Shown here piece after piece: positions 25,741 through 34,149 of a stretch of 64,000 nucleotides of DNA (the first letter of the stretch is position 1; each line of letters starts with the position of its first letter). Origin of the DNA: UBA7359 sp041689615. Lineage in GTDB: Bacteria; Pseudomonadota; Gammaproteobacteria; Eutrophobiales; Eutrophobiaceae. The translations under genes were made by a program, and so were the position numbers. The stretch is from the NCBI GenBank assembly GCA_041689615.1, contig JBDNFW010000036.1, positions 62,001-126,000 on the forward strand, given 5' to 3'. The notes beneath the pieces were generated by a model. The model ran no database searches. It was given only the letters and a program-made list of their open reading frames with translations, and was not told where the DNA came from.

Positions 25741-26652
25741 ATGACGGAAACAATTGAACTACCTGAGAAAATTTTAAAAAATAATCCGGGTTATATTGAC
25801 ACCCATACTCTCGATGAATTGTGGTTTCACACTGGCACAGCTTGTAATTTAGCCTGTCCCTTTTGCCTGGAAGGTTCGAAACCTGGAGACAACCGTTTAC
25901 AGCGTATGAGTCTCGAAGATGTCATACCTTATGTTGATGAGGCTGTATCACTTGGAGTCAAACAGTTTTCCTTTACAGGCGGAGAACCTTTTATTGTTAA
26001 AGATTTTATTAATATTCTGGACTACGCATCCAGACAAAAACCTTGCCTGGTCTTAACCAACGGAACTGAACCCTTGATTAAGCGTATTGAAAAACTTGCC
26101 TCACTTAAAGAAAACTCTAATCCCATTCACTTTCGCATCAGCCTTGATTACCCGGACGCGAAAAGACATGATATCAGTCGTGGAGCTGGCAGTTTTCACA
26201 AAGCATTACATGGTATCCACCTGTTGATTAAAAATGGTTTTACGGTCTCAATCGCCCGGCAAATGGAGAAAGAAGAAGATAAAGAAAGCGTTGAACAACA
26301 ATACCGAACAATACTAAAAAACAACGATCTGCCTACTGACATACCTATAGTGGCATTTCCTGATTTTCTGAACCCGGGTTCTATAGCAAATACGCCTATC
26401 ATCACTGAACAATGTTTAATTGATTATCATACTGAAGAGACGCGCAAGAAGTTTATGTGTGCCTACAGTAGAATGTTAATAAAACTAAATAATAAGATGC
26501 GTGTTTATGCCTGTACACTCGTTGATGATGATCCTGATTATGATATGGGAAAATCCTTATCAGAAAGCATACGAAGAAGAATATCGCTCAAACATCACCG
26601 TTGCTACAGTTGTTTTGCAACAGGGTCATCATGTAGCGAAGTATTAAATTAA
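25741..26652 (+). CDS. Radical SAM protein with C-terminal Cys cluster
   Basis: The 303-residue protein has the radical SAM site CNLACPFCLEG near residue 37, the glycine-rich SFTGGEPF, and HFRISLDYPD. The C-terminus carries additional cysteines (MRVYACTL and HHRCYSCFATGSSCSE), an arrangement resembling the end of ArsS and SPASM-like enzymes. The substrate is unknown. Its back-to-back promoter with the TVP38-oxidoreductase gene and its place in the ECF set suggest a role with ArsM-related metabolism. Confidence 0.8.
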   Translation: MTETIELPEKILKNNPGYIDTHTLDELWFHTGTACNLACPFCLEGSKPGDNRLQRMSLEDVIPYVDEAVSLGVKQFSFTGGEPFIVKDFINILDYASRQKPCLVLTNGTEPLIKRIEKLASLKENSNPIHFRISLDYPDAKRHDISRGAGSFHKALHGIHLLIKNGFTVSIARQMEKEEDKESVEQQYRTILKNNDLPTDIPIVAFPDFLNPGSIANTPIITEQCLIDYHTEETRKKFMCAYSRMLIKLNNKMRVYACTLVDDDPDYDMGKSLSESIRRRISLKHHRCYSCFATGSSCSEVLN

Positions 26653-26677
26653 ATTTCAAAATAGAAACAAAACAATA

Positions 26678-27421
26678 TTATTGTCCATTCAATGACCAAT
26701 TATATTCAATATCAGTTTTTATAGATAAGTCAGAAGGAATATCTATTAAGCCGTGGATAAAAGAAGCGACGCCACCATAAGAAGAAAAATCTTCTTCAAA
26801 CCAATCAAAGATTTTTGACACATGTATGACACTATTATCTACTTTCAAGCCTTTTGCCTGATTTTTTAAAAATTGTATCGCCTGTTCCTGTAATTGCTCA
26901 TGTAATACATCAGCACGATAGGCTTCAGGACGCAAATCCGGACAACTTAACGAAGCACATACAATGGCCAGATGAATACGTGGCTCTCCCATGGGGCGCA
27001 GTATCTCGTGTTCTATCATTCCTAGAGTCACTTCTTTACCGTTAATCATACCTACAGGTTTATCCCAAACGGGCTTCAACCACGAGCCCGCATCTTTAAT
27101 ACTTTTTAATGGCCAATGATCAATCACCATTTTAATTGCAAATATATTATAAGCATTAATATAAAAGCTTAGGGTTTCTGCTTCTCCATCTAATTGGTCA
27201 ACAGGAAAAGCCTCAATAGTTTTAACAATCTTATTAAAAGAAATATCTTTGCTCAACGCCGTGTAATCAACCCAATTGACAGGTATACCAGACTTGATTT
27301 GAGGTGAAACATATTTATTAAGTATTAAGTTATATTCAGTGTAATCCGGACTTTGTCCAAATACAGAAGAAAATTGGATGCTAAATAATATAAAAAATAT
27401 TGAAGCAGTGACTTTATTCAT
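26678..27421 (-). CDS. Exported DUF547 protein
   Basis: The start at 27421 is chosen because it begins a signal peptide (MNKVTASIFFILFSIQFSSVFG); an in-frame start at 27529 would run through the promoter region. The 247-residue product has the DUF547 core: WVDYTALSK, SFYINAYNIFAIKMV, EHEILRP, and RIHLAIVCASLSCPDLRPEAY. The CASLSCP segment gives two conserved cysteines. DUF547 proteins recur near ArsS/TVP38 genes, but their function is not known. It is convergent with the radical SAM gene. Confidence 0.85.
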   Translation of the reverse strand: MNKVTASIFFILFSIQFSSVFGQSPDYTEYNLILNKYVSPQIKSGIPVNWVDYTALSKDISFNKIVKTIEAFPVDQLDGEAETLSFYINAYNIFAIKMVIDHWPLKSIKDAGSWLKPVWDKPVGMINGKEVTLGMIEHEILRPMGEPRIHLAIVCASLSCPDLRPEAYRADVLHEQLQEQAIQFLKNQAKGLKVDNSVIHVSKIFDWFEEDFSSYGGVASFIHGLIDIPSDLSIKTDIEYNWSLNGQ

Positions 27422-27484
27422 GTTGTTTAAAATTGGGTCCTTGTCGTACACTGATTTAAATGAACCAGATAGCGTTCTTTCAGT

Positions 27485-27514
27485 CATAGACGCAATAACA
27501 ACAAAAATGTTACA
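27485..27514 (-). promoter_or_regulatory. ECF promoter of the DUF547 gene
   Basis: The minus strand reads TGTAACA, 15 bases, CGTCTATG. It lies in the 102-base gap between the divergent sigma gene and the DUF547 gene, 63 bases before the latter. Confidence 0.7.
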
Positions 27515-27523
27515 ACTAATAAC

Positions 27524-28129
27524 ATGCAAGATACGCTTGAACTTGATAAGTTAAAGAAACTTGACCATCAGGCACTACACAGACTGGTGGAAAAGCATCA
27601 TAAACAAATGGTCATTATTGCCAGAGCGATCATAGGAGAAAGTCTTGCAGAAGAAGTCGCGCAAGAAGCCTGGGTTTCTGTTTATCGCGCTTTACCCCGT
27701 TTTGAAGGTCGTTCCTCAATAAAAACCTGGGTGTTTACAATAGTAAGTAATGAAGCGAAGACACGTTTGCGCAAAGAATCCAGACTGGTAAGAATGAGTG
27801 ATAATGAAGAAAATTTAACCGGTTATTTAGGTGAGGAACGATTTAACAAAGATGGCAGTTGGTCATCACCTCCGCCACTTTGGGAAGTTGAATCACCTGA
27901 TACCATGCTTGAAAATGATCAGTTGCGTGAATGTATAGAAAAAACACTTGCTGTACTACCTGATGTGCAGAAATCAGTTTTCCTTTTGCGTGATATTGAG
28001 CAACTATCATTAGAGGAAATATGTAACATTCTTGACATTACTCACTCTAATGTAAGAGTGCTTTTACATCGTGCAAGAGTCAAATTAATGCAAATTATCG
28101 ATAAATATCAGGAAACAGGACAATGTTAA
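27524..28129 (+). CDS. ECF RNA polymerase sigma factor (arsenic-cluster type)
   Basis: The 201-residue protein has region 2 (about residues 20-90: ESLAEEVAQEAWVSVYRALPRFEGRSSIKTWVF, with EEVAQEAWVSVYR as core) and region 4 (about 140-190: DVQKSVFLLRDIEQLSLEEIC and HSNVRVLLHRARVKL). A 40-residue acidic linker separates them. The next gene overlaps it by seven bases and encodes a zinc-finger protein. No copy of the TGTAACA-N15-CGTCT element is seen before its own start on the plus strand, so autoregulation is not evident. Confidence 0.92.
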   Translation: MQDTLELDKLKKLDHQALHRLVEKHHKQMVIIARAIIGESLAEEVAQEAWVSVYRALPRFEGRSSIKTWVFTIVSNEAKTRLRKESRLVRMSDNEENLTGYLGEERFNKDGSWSSPPPLWEVESPDTMLENDQLRECIEKTLAVLPDVQKSVFLLRDIEQLSLEEICNILDITHSNVRVLLHRARVKLMQIIDKYQETGQC

Positions 28130-28347
28130 AGTGTAAGGAAATTTCACAAATGGCCAGTGATAATCTGGACAATAATTTAAGCTGGAAAGATGCTTTCTCT
28201 TTAAGAATTCATATTGCAATGTGCAAGCATTGCTACCGTTTTGTTCAACACCTGAAATTGGCTATAGATTGTGCAAAGAGAATGAAAGAAGAATTAACAA
28301 TCACAGGAAATGTAGATCATGTCATAGATCATCTGACTAAAAAGTAA
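28123..28347 (+). CDS. Short zf-HC2 anti-sigma-like protein
   Basis: The 74-residue product has the pattern CKEIS...RIHIAMCKHCYRF, that is HxxxCxxC of the anti-sigma zinc domain. Nothing follows it: no membrane segment or output domain. A soluble zinc-binding anti-sigma factor with redox- or metal(loid)-sensitive thiols is a reasonable inference. It overlaps the sigma gene by seven bases. Confidence 0.85.
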   Translation: MLKCKEISQMASDNLDNNLSWKDAFSLRIHIAMCKHCYRFVQHLKLAIDCAKRMKEELTITGNVDHVIDHLTKK

Positions 28348-28395
28348 TCTCTGTAGAATAGCTCACCTCTTTTAAACCAAAGCCTGCCTTTTCTT

Positions 28396-28425
28396 TGTAA
28401 CATTTCGTACTTTCCAACGTCTTTA
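28396..28425 (+). promoter_or_regulatory. ECF promoter of the arsM operon
   Basis: TGTAACA (28396-28402), 15 bases, CGTCTTTA (28418-28425), 42 bases before the arsM ATG. A GGGAG ribosome binding site lies between. Confidence 0.75.
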
Positions 28426-28467
28426 TTACATCTATTTTTGGTGTAACTATTTTGGGAGATATTCGAA

Positions 28468-29511
28468 ATGCAGGAACATGTCAGAAACTACTACGGAAAT
28501 ACGCTGACGGGTTCACAAGACTTACAGACCAATGCTTGTTGTACAGACGAAGCTCCTCCCCAACATATCCGTTCAATTTTATCGTCTATACACGATGAAG
28601 TAAGTAATCATTATTATGGTTGTGGTCTAATAATTCCGGAAGAGTTAAGTGGATTAAATATTCTCGATTTAGGATGTGGTGCCGGACGGGATTGTTATCT
28701 TTTGTCCGCATTAGTGGGTGAGAGTGGTTCTGTCACTGGAGTTGATATGACACCTCAACAACTGGCCATAGCAAAACGTCATATCAATTTTCATACTAAT
28801 CTGTTTGATTTTAAAAAAACCAATACACGATTTCTTCAAGGAACCCTTGAAACACTGAATCTACTCGATCTAGAAGAAAACAGTTTTGATTTAATCATCT
28901 CAAATTGCGTCATCAATTTATGTACAGATAAAGAAGCTGTATTAAAAAGCGCCTACCGCCTTTTAAAACCAGGGGGCGAGATGTATTTCTCTGATGTTTA
29001 TGCAGATAGACGGATTCCGGAATCACTCAAACAGGATCCGGAATTATATGGCGAATGCCTTAGCGGCTCTCTTTACTGGAACGATTTTATTAATTTCGCA
29101 AAAAATGTCGATTTTCTTGATCCACGTCTTGTTAAAGATTCCCCAATCCAGATAGAAAATGCTGAATTAGAGGAAAAAACAGGAGCGATTAATTTTTTCT
29201 CTGCAACCTATCGCTTGTTTAAAATTGATGATCTTGAACCTGCCTGTGAAGATTATGGACAAGCGGTAATATACAAAGGCACCATAGAACACCACCCACA
29301 TGAATTCAGCTTAGATAAACATCACGTCATTCCTGCTGGCAAGGTATTTCCGGTATGCGGTAACACCTGGCGCATGCTTGGTGAAACTCGTTTTAAAGAA
29401 CATTTTGACTTTATCGGTAATTGGGATAGGCATTATGGAATTTTTGAGGGCTGTGGAATTTCATTACCTTTTAATTTGGATGGATCGGATTCAAGCAACG
29501 CGTGCTGTTAA
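28468..29511 (+). CDS. arsM: Arsenite S-adenosylmethionine methyltransferase ArsM, long form
   Basis: ArsM methylates trivalent arsenic stepwise to di- and trimethyl forms. The 347-residue protein has the N-terminal TNACC pair, HYYGCG, SAM site ILDLGCGAGRDCY, SNCVINL with the catalytic-site Cys, and GECLSGSLYWNDF with the third Cys. A C-terminal domain follows with VFPVCGNTWRML and a final ACC. The long form with this tail is known from other bacteria. Its dimethyl product is the substrate of ArsS (11160). It heads a plus-strand gene series with two AhpD-like genes and a PiT transporter. Confidence 0.93.
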   Translation: MQEHVRNYYGNTLTGSQDLQTNACCTDEAPPQHIRSILSSIHDEVSNHYYGCGLIIPEELSGLNILDLGCGAGRDCYLLSALVGESGSVTGVDMTPQQLAIAKRHINFHTNLFDFKKTNTRFLQGTLETLNLLDLEENSFDLIISNCVINLCTDKEAVLKSAYRLLKPGGEMYFSDVYADRRIPESLKQDPELYGECLSGSLYWNDFINFAKNVDFLDPRLVKDSPIQIENAELEEKTGAINFFSATYRLFKIDDLEPACEDYGQAVIYKGTIEHHPHEFSLDKHHVIPAGKVFPVCGNTWRMLGETRFKEHFDFIGNWDRHYGIFEGCGISLPFNLDGSDSSNACC

Positions 29512-29564
29512 ACACAACCGCAACTCATACTCATGTCGAATTATAACGAATCGGGACAATAAAA

Positions 29565-29954
29565 ATGGTCAAATTACTTGAAGAAGAAGATGCAATAAAT
29601 GGTGTTGAGTTGATTTATAGCGATATCAAAGAAAACTTGGGCATGGTTCCGAATTTATTCAAAGCCATGGCGGCCATTGATCCGATTTGGCTTGAACTGA
29701 ACTGGTATCGAGAAAAACAAATCATGATCGACTCCGGACCGCTAGATAAAAAAACAAGAGAACTCGTCGCATTTGCTGTATCGGTTGTCAATAATTGTGA
29801 CTACTGTTTCTCAGCACATGAAATGATGGCACATAAAAAAGGAGCATCATTGGAAGAAATCAATCATGTCCGACAAATAATTGAATTGTTTACAAGCTTT
29901 AATGTCATTGCTAATTCCTTTTCTGATCTTCCCTGTGATATCAAACTTAAATAA
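29565..29954 (+). CDS. AhpD-like carboxymuconolactone decarboxylase family protein (short)
   Basis: The 129-residue protein carries the AhpD-type redox motif CDYCFSAHE (CxxC then His). It begins GVELIYSDIKENLGMVPNLFKAM, the usual start of this family. Such proteins are alkylhydroperoxidase-like thiol reductants. It lies 53 bases after arsM and 13 before the transporter gene, so it is an operon member. Confidence 0.88.
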   Translation: MVKLLEEEDAINGVELIYSDIKENLGMVPNLFKAMAAIDPIWLELNWYREKQIMIDSGPLDKKTRELVAFAVSVVNNCDYCFSAHEMMAHKKGASLEEINHVRQIIELFTSFNVIANSFSDLPCDIKLK

Positions 29955-29967
29955 GGACATCATTTAA

Positions 29968-31092
29968 ATGACTATTGCTGTTTTTCTCATACTTTCAGTT
30001 TTATTTCTGTCTTATTCAAACGGTGCGAATGATAATTTCAAAGGTGTAGCCACATTATTCGGCAGCAATACAACGAATTACAAGACCGCATTGGGATGGG
30101 CAACTATAACGACTTTTGCAGGTTCATTAAGCTCCATCTATCTGGCAACGTTATTAATTAAACATTTTTCGGGTAAAGGACTTGTTCCCGATCAAGTTGC
30201 GACTTCACCTGAATTTCTACTTGCTGTTTCTCTAGGAGCAGGTATCACTGTTCTTATCGCAACCAAAAAAGGATTGCCGATTTCAACAACACACAGTCTG
30301 ACAGGTGCTTTGACTGGTGCTGGTCTCATGGCTGTAGGATTGGGATTAAACTTATCCAAATTAGGAATCATATTTTTTCTACCATTACTTGTCAGCCCAC
30401 TGATTGCTTTACTACTGAGTTCTATTATTTATCACACTGTACATTCACTAAGAAAAGTCTTCAGTATTACCAAAGAGAAATGTCTTTGTATTGGTGGGTC
30501 AGGAAATTTTATTCCGATCAGTCAACTTGAAAATACTCTCACAATGAAATCTGCTTCGATATTAGATATCAGGATTGATACAGAAGAAAATTGTGTCGAA
30601 CATTATACCGGTAATTTCTTTGGAATAAATCTACAGAAACTACTCGATGGTGCACATTTCATCAGCGCCGGAATTGTTTGTTTTGCACGAGGCTTGAATG
30701 ACACACCTAAAATTGTCGCCATTCTTATTGCCATGAATGCACTTGAAATTAAAACGGGTTTACTTCTGGTTGGTATAGCCATGGCTATAGGTGGAATTTT
30801 AAATGCACGATCTGTTGCTGAAACTATGAGTAAAAAAATTACGCCGATGACTCATGGTCAAGGTTTTGTCGCCAATATTACAACCGGGTTTCTGGTCATT
30901 TTCGCAAGCCATTTAGGCTTTCCTGTGTCAACCACACATGTAAGTGTAGGTTCAATTTCAGGTATTGGTCTGCTTGCCGGGAAAGCAGATAAAAAACTTT
31001 TATCGGGAATTTTATTGTCATGGGTACTTACACTTCCCATTGCAGCATTTATAAGTGCGACGATATATATCTGTCTGAACTTAGCATTATAA
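29968..31092 (+). CDS. PiT-family inorganic phosphate transporter
   Basis: The 374-residue membrane protein has the two PiT signatures: SYSNGANDNFKGVATLFG at the start and FARGLNDTPKIVAI in the second half, with GLPISTTHSLTGAL and GFPVSTTHVSVGSI completing the inverted duplicate. About ten TM segments are visible. PiT carriers take up phosphate and can also pass arsenate; position downstream of arsM suggests a link with arsenic or phosphate balance. Which ion is carried cannot be read from the sequence. Confidence 0.92.
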   Translation: MTIAVFLILSVLFLSYSNGANDNFKGVATLFGSNTTNYKTALGWATITTFAGSLSSIYLATLLIKHFSGKGLVPDQVATSPEFLLAVSLGAGITVLIATKKGLPISTTHSLTGALTGAGLMAVGLGLNLSKLGIIFFLPLLVSPLIALLLSSIIYHTVHSLRKVFSITKEKCLCIGGSGNFIPISQLENTLTMKSASILDIRIDTEENCVEHYTGNFFGINLQKLLDGAHFISAGIVCFARGLNDTPKIVAILIAMNALEIKTGLLLVGIAMAIGGILNARSVAETMSKKITPMTHGQGFVANITTGFLVIFASHLGFPVSTTHVSVGSISGIGLLAGKADKKLLSGILLSWVLTLPIAAFISATIYICLNLAL

Positions 31093-31149
31093 ATCTTAAT
31101 CGATACTAACTATAACCGTATATAAAATAATAAATACCAAGGAGAACTT

Positions 31150-31710
31150 ATGATTTCTGAATATAAAATGACGCTTCAACCGATTACTCTTGAAAACGCA
31201 GACGATAAAGCCAAACCCGTTCTTGAAAAGGCGTTAAAAGAAGTAGGTTTCATTCCGAATATGTACACCAATATGGTTCATTCACCAGCCTTACTGGAAA
31301 ACTATTTACATGGCTATGCTCTCTTCCGTAATGAATCTGGTCTTACACCTGAAGAACAAGAAGTCATATTTCTCACCATCAGTCATGAAAACAGTTGTCA
31401 TTATTGTGAAGCTGCACACAGTATGCTTGCTGACAAAAAGTCAGGCGTTTCAAAAGAAAATATTGAAGCAATCAGGAATAATAAATCACTAGCTGAATCT
31501 AATTTGGATCAATTATCCAGTTTTACTCGCGCAATGGTAAAAACACGTGGCCTGCCCACTTCTGATGATGTAACAAATTTCTTAGGCGCTGGTTATGCCG
31601 AAAAAAATATTCTCGACATTATTTTGGCCATCGCCGTTAAAACGCTTAGTAATTATTCTAATCATATTTTTCATACCCATGTTGATGAGATGTTTCACGA
31701 TTATGAATAG
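31150..31710 (+). CDS. AhpD-like carboxymuconolactone decarboxylase family protein (long)
   Basis: At 186 residues this is the longer AhpD-type form. It has FIPNMYTNMVHSPALLENYL, then the redox motif CHYCEAAHS, and ends with SNHIFHTHVDEMF. A ribosome binding site AAGGAG stands before the ATG. Its stop overlaps the start of the DUF3179 gene by eight bases. It is a different subfamily from the 129-residue gene before the transporter. Confidence 0.88.
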   Translation: MISEYKMTLQPITLENADDKAKPVLEKALKEVGFIPNMYTNMVHSPALLENYLHGYALFRNESGLTPEEQEVIFLTISHENSCHYCEAAHSMLADKKSGVSKENIEAIRNNKSLAESNLDQLSSFTRAMVKTRGLPTSDDVTNFLGAGYAEKNILDIILAIAVKTLSNYSNHIFHTHVDEMFHDYE

Positions 31711-32680
31711 AAATCTAGTCAAGGCTATAGTCATACTAGCTAATATTACATCATTTTTATTTATAAATGTTGCAGAAGCTGGAACAAGTAATGGCTTTGA
31801 TTTAAATGAGAGTATTGTTCCACAATCTGAAATCTTGTCCGGTGGTCCGCCACGAGATGCCATTCCAGCGTTGACCGATCCAGAGTTTATTCCAGTCGAT
31901 GAAGATGAATGGATAAAAGATGAATCACGAATATTAGGAGTTTATGTTAACGGAGTTGCCAAAGCCTATCCTCTTGAGATCATGAACTGGCATGAAGTAG
32001 TCAATGATACTTTTGGTGATAAGCACGTATTAATCACCTATTGTCCTTTATGTTTTAGTGGTATTGCATTTGATCCTGTGATTAATGGTAAAAGACACAT
32101 ATTTGGTGTATCTGGGTTACTCTATAACAGTGATGTATTGCTCTATGATCGCGAAACTGATTCGTTATGGTCTCAAATAATGTCACGTGCAATAACAGGA
32201 AAATATGTTAACCAGCAATTAAAACTTCTACCAATTGAAAACACGACATTACAGGATTGGCGAACCAAACATCCAAACACATTAGTTCTATCAAGGAAAA
32301 CCGGCTACTCACGAAATTATACATTAGACCCCTATTTTGAATATCGACAGTCTAAGGAACTCATGTTCCCCGTTAAATTTCGCTCATTCGGATACCATCC
32401 AAAAGAATTAGTACTAGGTATTACAATAAATGGTAAATCCAAAGCATATCCACTATCCGAATTGTCTCGCACCAGTAGAGAAATCAATGACATTTTTGCC
32501 GGAGAAGATATTTATATCAATTTTAATAAAAGTGAAAACTCAGGTACGATTCTGGACTCGAAATGTAATACATTACCTGCAATCACCCTCTTCTGGTTTG
32601 CATGGTATACATTTCATCCTGACACAGAAATTTTCAGAGCTGTGGATTCCCATCAACCTTTAATTGAGAACCCTTGTTAA
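31703..32680 (+). CDS. Exported DUF3179 protein
   Basis: The Met at 31703 is the likely start: it begins a signal peptide (NRNLVKAIVILANITSFLFINVAEA) and overlaps the previous gene by eight bases. The 325-residue product has the DUF3179 pattern LGVYVNGVAKAYPLEIMNWHEVVND and ITYCPLCFSGIAFDP, then SLWSQIMSRAITGKY. The Cys pair in CPLC is conserved. Function is unknown; periplasmic location is likely. Confidence 0.88.
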   Translation: MNRNLVKAIVILANITSFLFINVAEAGTSNGFDLNESIVPQSEILSGGPPRDAIPALTDPEFIPVDEDEWIKDESRILGVYVNGVAKAYPLEIMNWHEVVNDTFGDKHVLITYCPLCFSGIAFDPVINGKRHIFGVSGLLYNSDVLLYDRETDSLWSQIMSRAITGKYVNQQLKLLPIENTTLQDWRTKHPNTLVLSRKTGYSRNYTLDPYFEYRQSKELMFPVKFRSFGYHPKELVLGITINGKSKAYPLSELSRTSREINDIFAGEDIYINFNKSENSGTILDSKCNTLPAITLFWFAWYTFHPDTEIFRAVDSHQPLIENPC

Positions 32681-32734
32681 ATTCCATGAAAAATAGAACA
32701 TCAAATATAACCTGTAACATTGTAGGTTGATGTC

Positions 32735-33310
32735 ATGGAAACGAATACCATCAGATTATTTATTATCGACATCTCTGGTTATACTCGGTTTCTTGTAAAT
32801 ACGGATCTGGTTCATGGCAAAGAGACAATCACTGACATATTAAATAAACTCTACGATTTTTCTCCAAAAGAACTCAGCTTGAATAAAGTCGAAGGGGATG
32901 CCCTATTCTTTTACTCAACCACATTGAGCATTGAAAGATTATGTCAAATAAGTAGAGACATCTATAATTACTTTAAACATGAAGTTCTAACCAGCGTTTC
33001 ACATAAACATAACACATGCCCTTTTACTTTATGTCGGCATATAAACGATTTAAGTATCAAATTTTTCATTCACGAAGGTGAGGTAGCATTCCATAAAGTA
33101 TGTAATTTCGATGAAATGATAGGAAAGGCAGTGATTGAAATTCACAGAGTCATGAAAAACAGTGTTAACAGTGATTCATATATCTTAACAATTGACCAAA
33201 ATGGAAAATATTATGAAAAATACAAATACATTGGAAAAGTAAATTACAACATTCTCTATCTGGATAAGAAAAAGAATATTTTTAATAAATTAAGTTATTT
33301 TTTTAATTAA
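32735..33310 (+). CDS. DUF2652 (cyclase-like) protein
   Basis: The 191-residue product begins FIIDISGYTRFLVNTD and contains LNKVEGDALFFY, the DUF2652 pattern that resembles class III adenylate cyclase domains (DISGY and EGDA). Some catalytic cyclase residues appear absent, so cyclase activity is doubtful. A short imperfect inverted repeat (ACATC...AACCT/AGGTT..GATGT) covers the bases just before the start codon. Confidence 0.78.
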   Translation: METNTIRLFIIDISGYTRFLVNTDLVHGKETITDILNKLYDFSPKELSLNKVEGDALFFYSTTLSIERLCQISRDIYNYFKHEVLTSVSHKHNTCPFTLCRHINDLSIKFFIHEGEVAFHKVCNFDEMIGKAVIEIHRVMKNSVNSDSYILTIDQNGKYYEKYKYIGKVNYNILYLDKKKNIFNKLSYFFN

Positions 33311-33397
33311 CAATCGTTCTAACTAGTTGATCAACACAAATTTAATAAATAAAAAATATTTACTGAAACATGTATCTATCATAATTTTATATTTACC

Positions 33398-33622
33398 ATG
33401 GAAATTTTAATGCGAATTATATTGAACAAGTATTACAATGCTGATTTTTCATCGCGAGCTATTCGTGTTGCTCTTGTTGTTGGTACAATTCTGAATTTAA
33501 TCAATCATTATGATATTTTTTTCGGACAACATTTCGGCATGAAAGAATTATTTCAGATGAGTTTGACATATTTCATTCCTTATATTGTCTATTACCATGG
33601 ACAGTTAATTTCTTCGTTATAA
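33398..33622 (+). CDS. Small two-helix membrane protein, NrtS-like
   Basis: The 74-residue product has two membrane segments (IRVALVVGTILNLINHYDIFF and LTYFIPYIVYYHGQLIS). RVALVVGTILNLINH and the later LTYFIPY match the NrtS nitrate/nitrite transporter-like family. An internal Met four codons in is an alternative start. The match is by eye only. Confidence 0.65.
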   Translation: MEILMRIILNKYYNADFSSRAIRVALVVGTILNLINHYDIFFGQHFGMKELFQMSLTYFIPYIVYYHGQLISSL

Positions 33623-33737
33623 TATCTAATAAAAGCGCTCTGAGAATTATTTTCAATAAACATTGTAAAAAATATAACTAAATCAGATTTAATTCTTCTA
33701 AATCGAAGCTAGTGCAAAAACATCCTCAATTATACTA

Positions 33738-33837
33738 ATTCTAGGAAAGCAGATACGTAAGCTCAGAGAGCAGTCTAGACTGTCTCAGGAAGCATTTGCA
33801 AGCGAGGCAGGGTTGGAGAGCTTACTATGCAGCTATC
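33738..33837 (+). pseudogene. Remnant of an XRE-type helix-turn-helix regulator
   Basis: Bases 33738-33818 encode LGKQIRKLREQSRLSQEAF and then ASEAGLE, the first helices of a Cro/CI-type DNA-binding domain. There is no start codon or upstream part in frame. A frame change after GLE still allows YYAAI, the next expected piece, and then the inverted-repeat element at 33838 begins. The gene is broken at both ends. Confidence 0.65.
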
Positions 33838-34003
33838 GGTCCAGACTGTGTGAAAACTCAAGATTACAACCATAAGATAAAATGATTCCCCACTTACAAA
33901 GCTAAATGATCTTGTTTAGGGACAAGCATCTTAGAACTAGACATTATATTATTTCTTTTCCCCACAATTTAAAACCGAAAATAGTTTTCACACAGTCTGG
34001 GTC
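33838..34003. mobile_element. MITE-like element with 18-base perfect terminal inverted repeats
   Basis: CCAGACTGTGTGAAAACT at 33841-33858 is repeated in exact inverse complement at 33983-34000. The 124 bases between contain no open frame. The size and ends suggest a non-autonomous derivative of an insertion sequence. It is inserted in or at the end of the XRE remnant, 150 bases before tRNA-Arg. No clear target duplication is visible. Confidence 0.7.
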
Positions 34004-34149
34004 GAAAGCAGAAGATATTAAAATTCTGTAAATGTTGTTTTTACTACTTACCAGTAAGTTAAGTAATCTGCTATATTTTTACGTTAATTTTCCACCTAGC
34101 TCTTTGTTGTACCGCACTTTACACTGTAACATATTGATTATATTGAAAT

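Noticed and set aside
27422..27529. The N-terminal extension of the DUF547 gene to 27529
   Set aside because: It would run through the ECF promoter and overlap the sigma start; the signal peptide begins at 27421.
31595..31702. The upstream extension of the DUF3179 gene
   Set aside because: It overlaps the AhpD-like gene by over 100 bases. The Met at 31703 begins a signal peptide and overlaps by only eight bases.
32686..32735. A TGTAACA box before the DUF2652 gene as a fifth ECF target
   Set aside because: The box is present but no CGTCT follows at 15 bases; the spacing rule fails.
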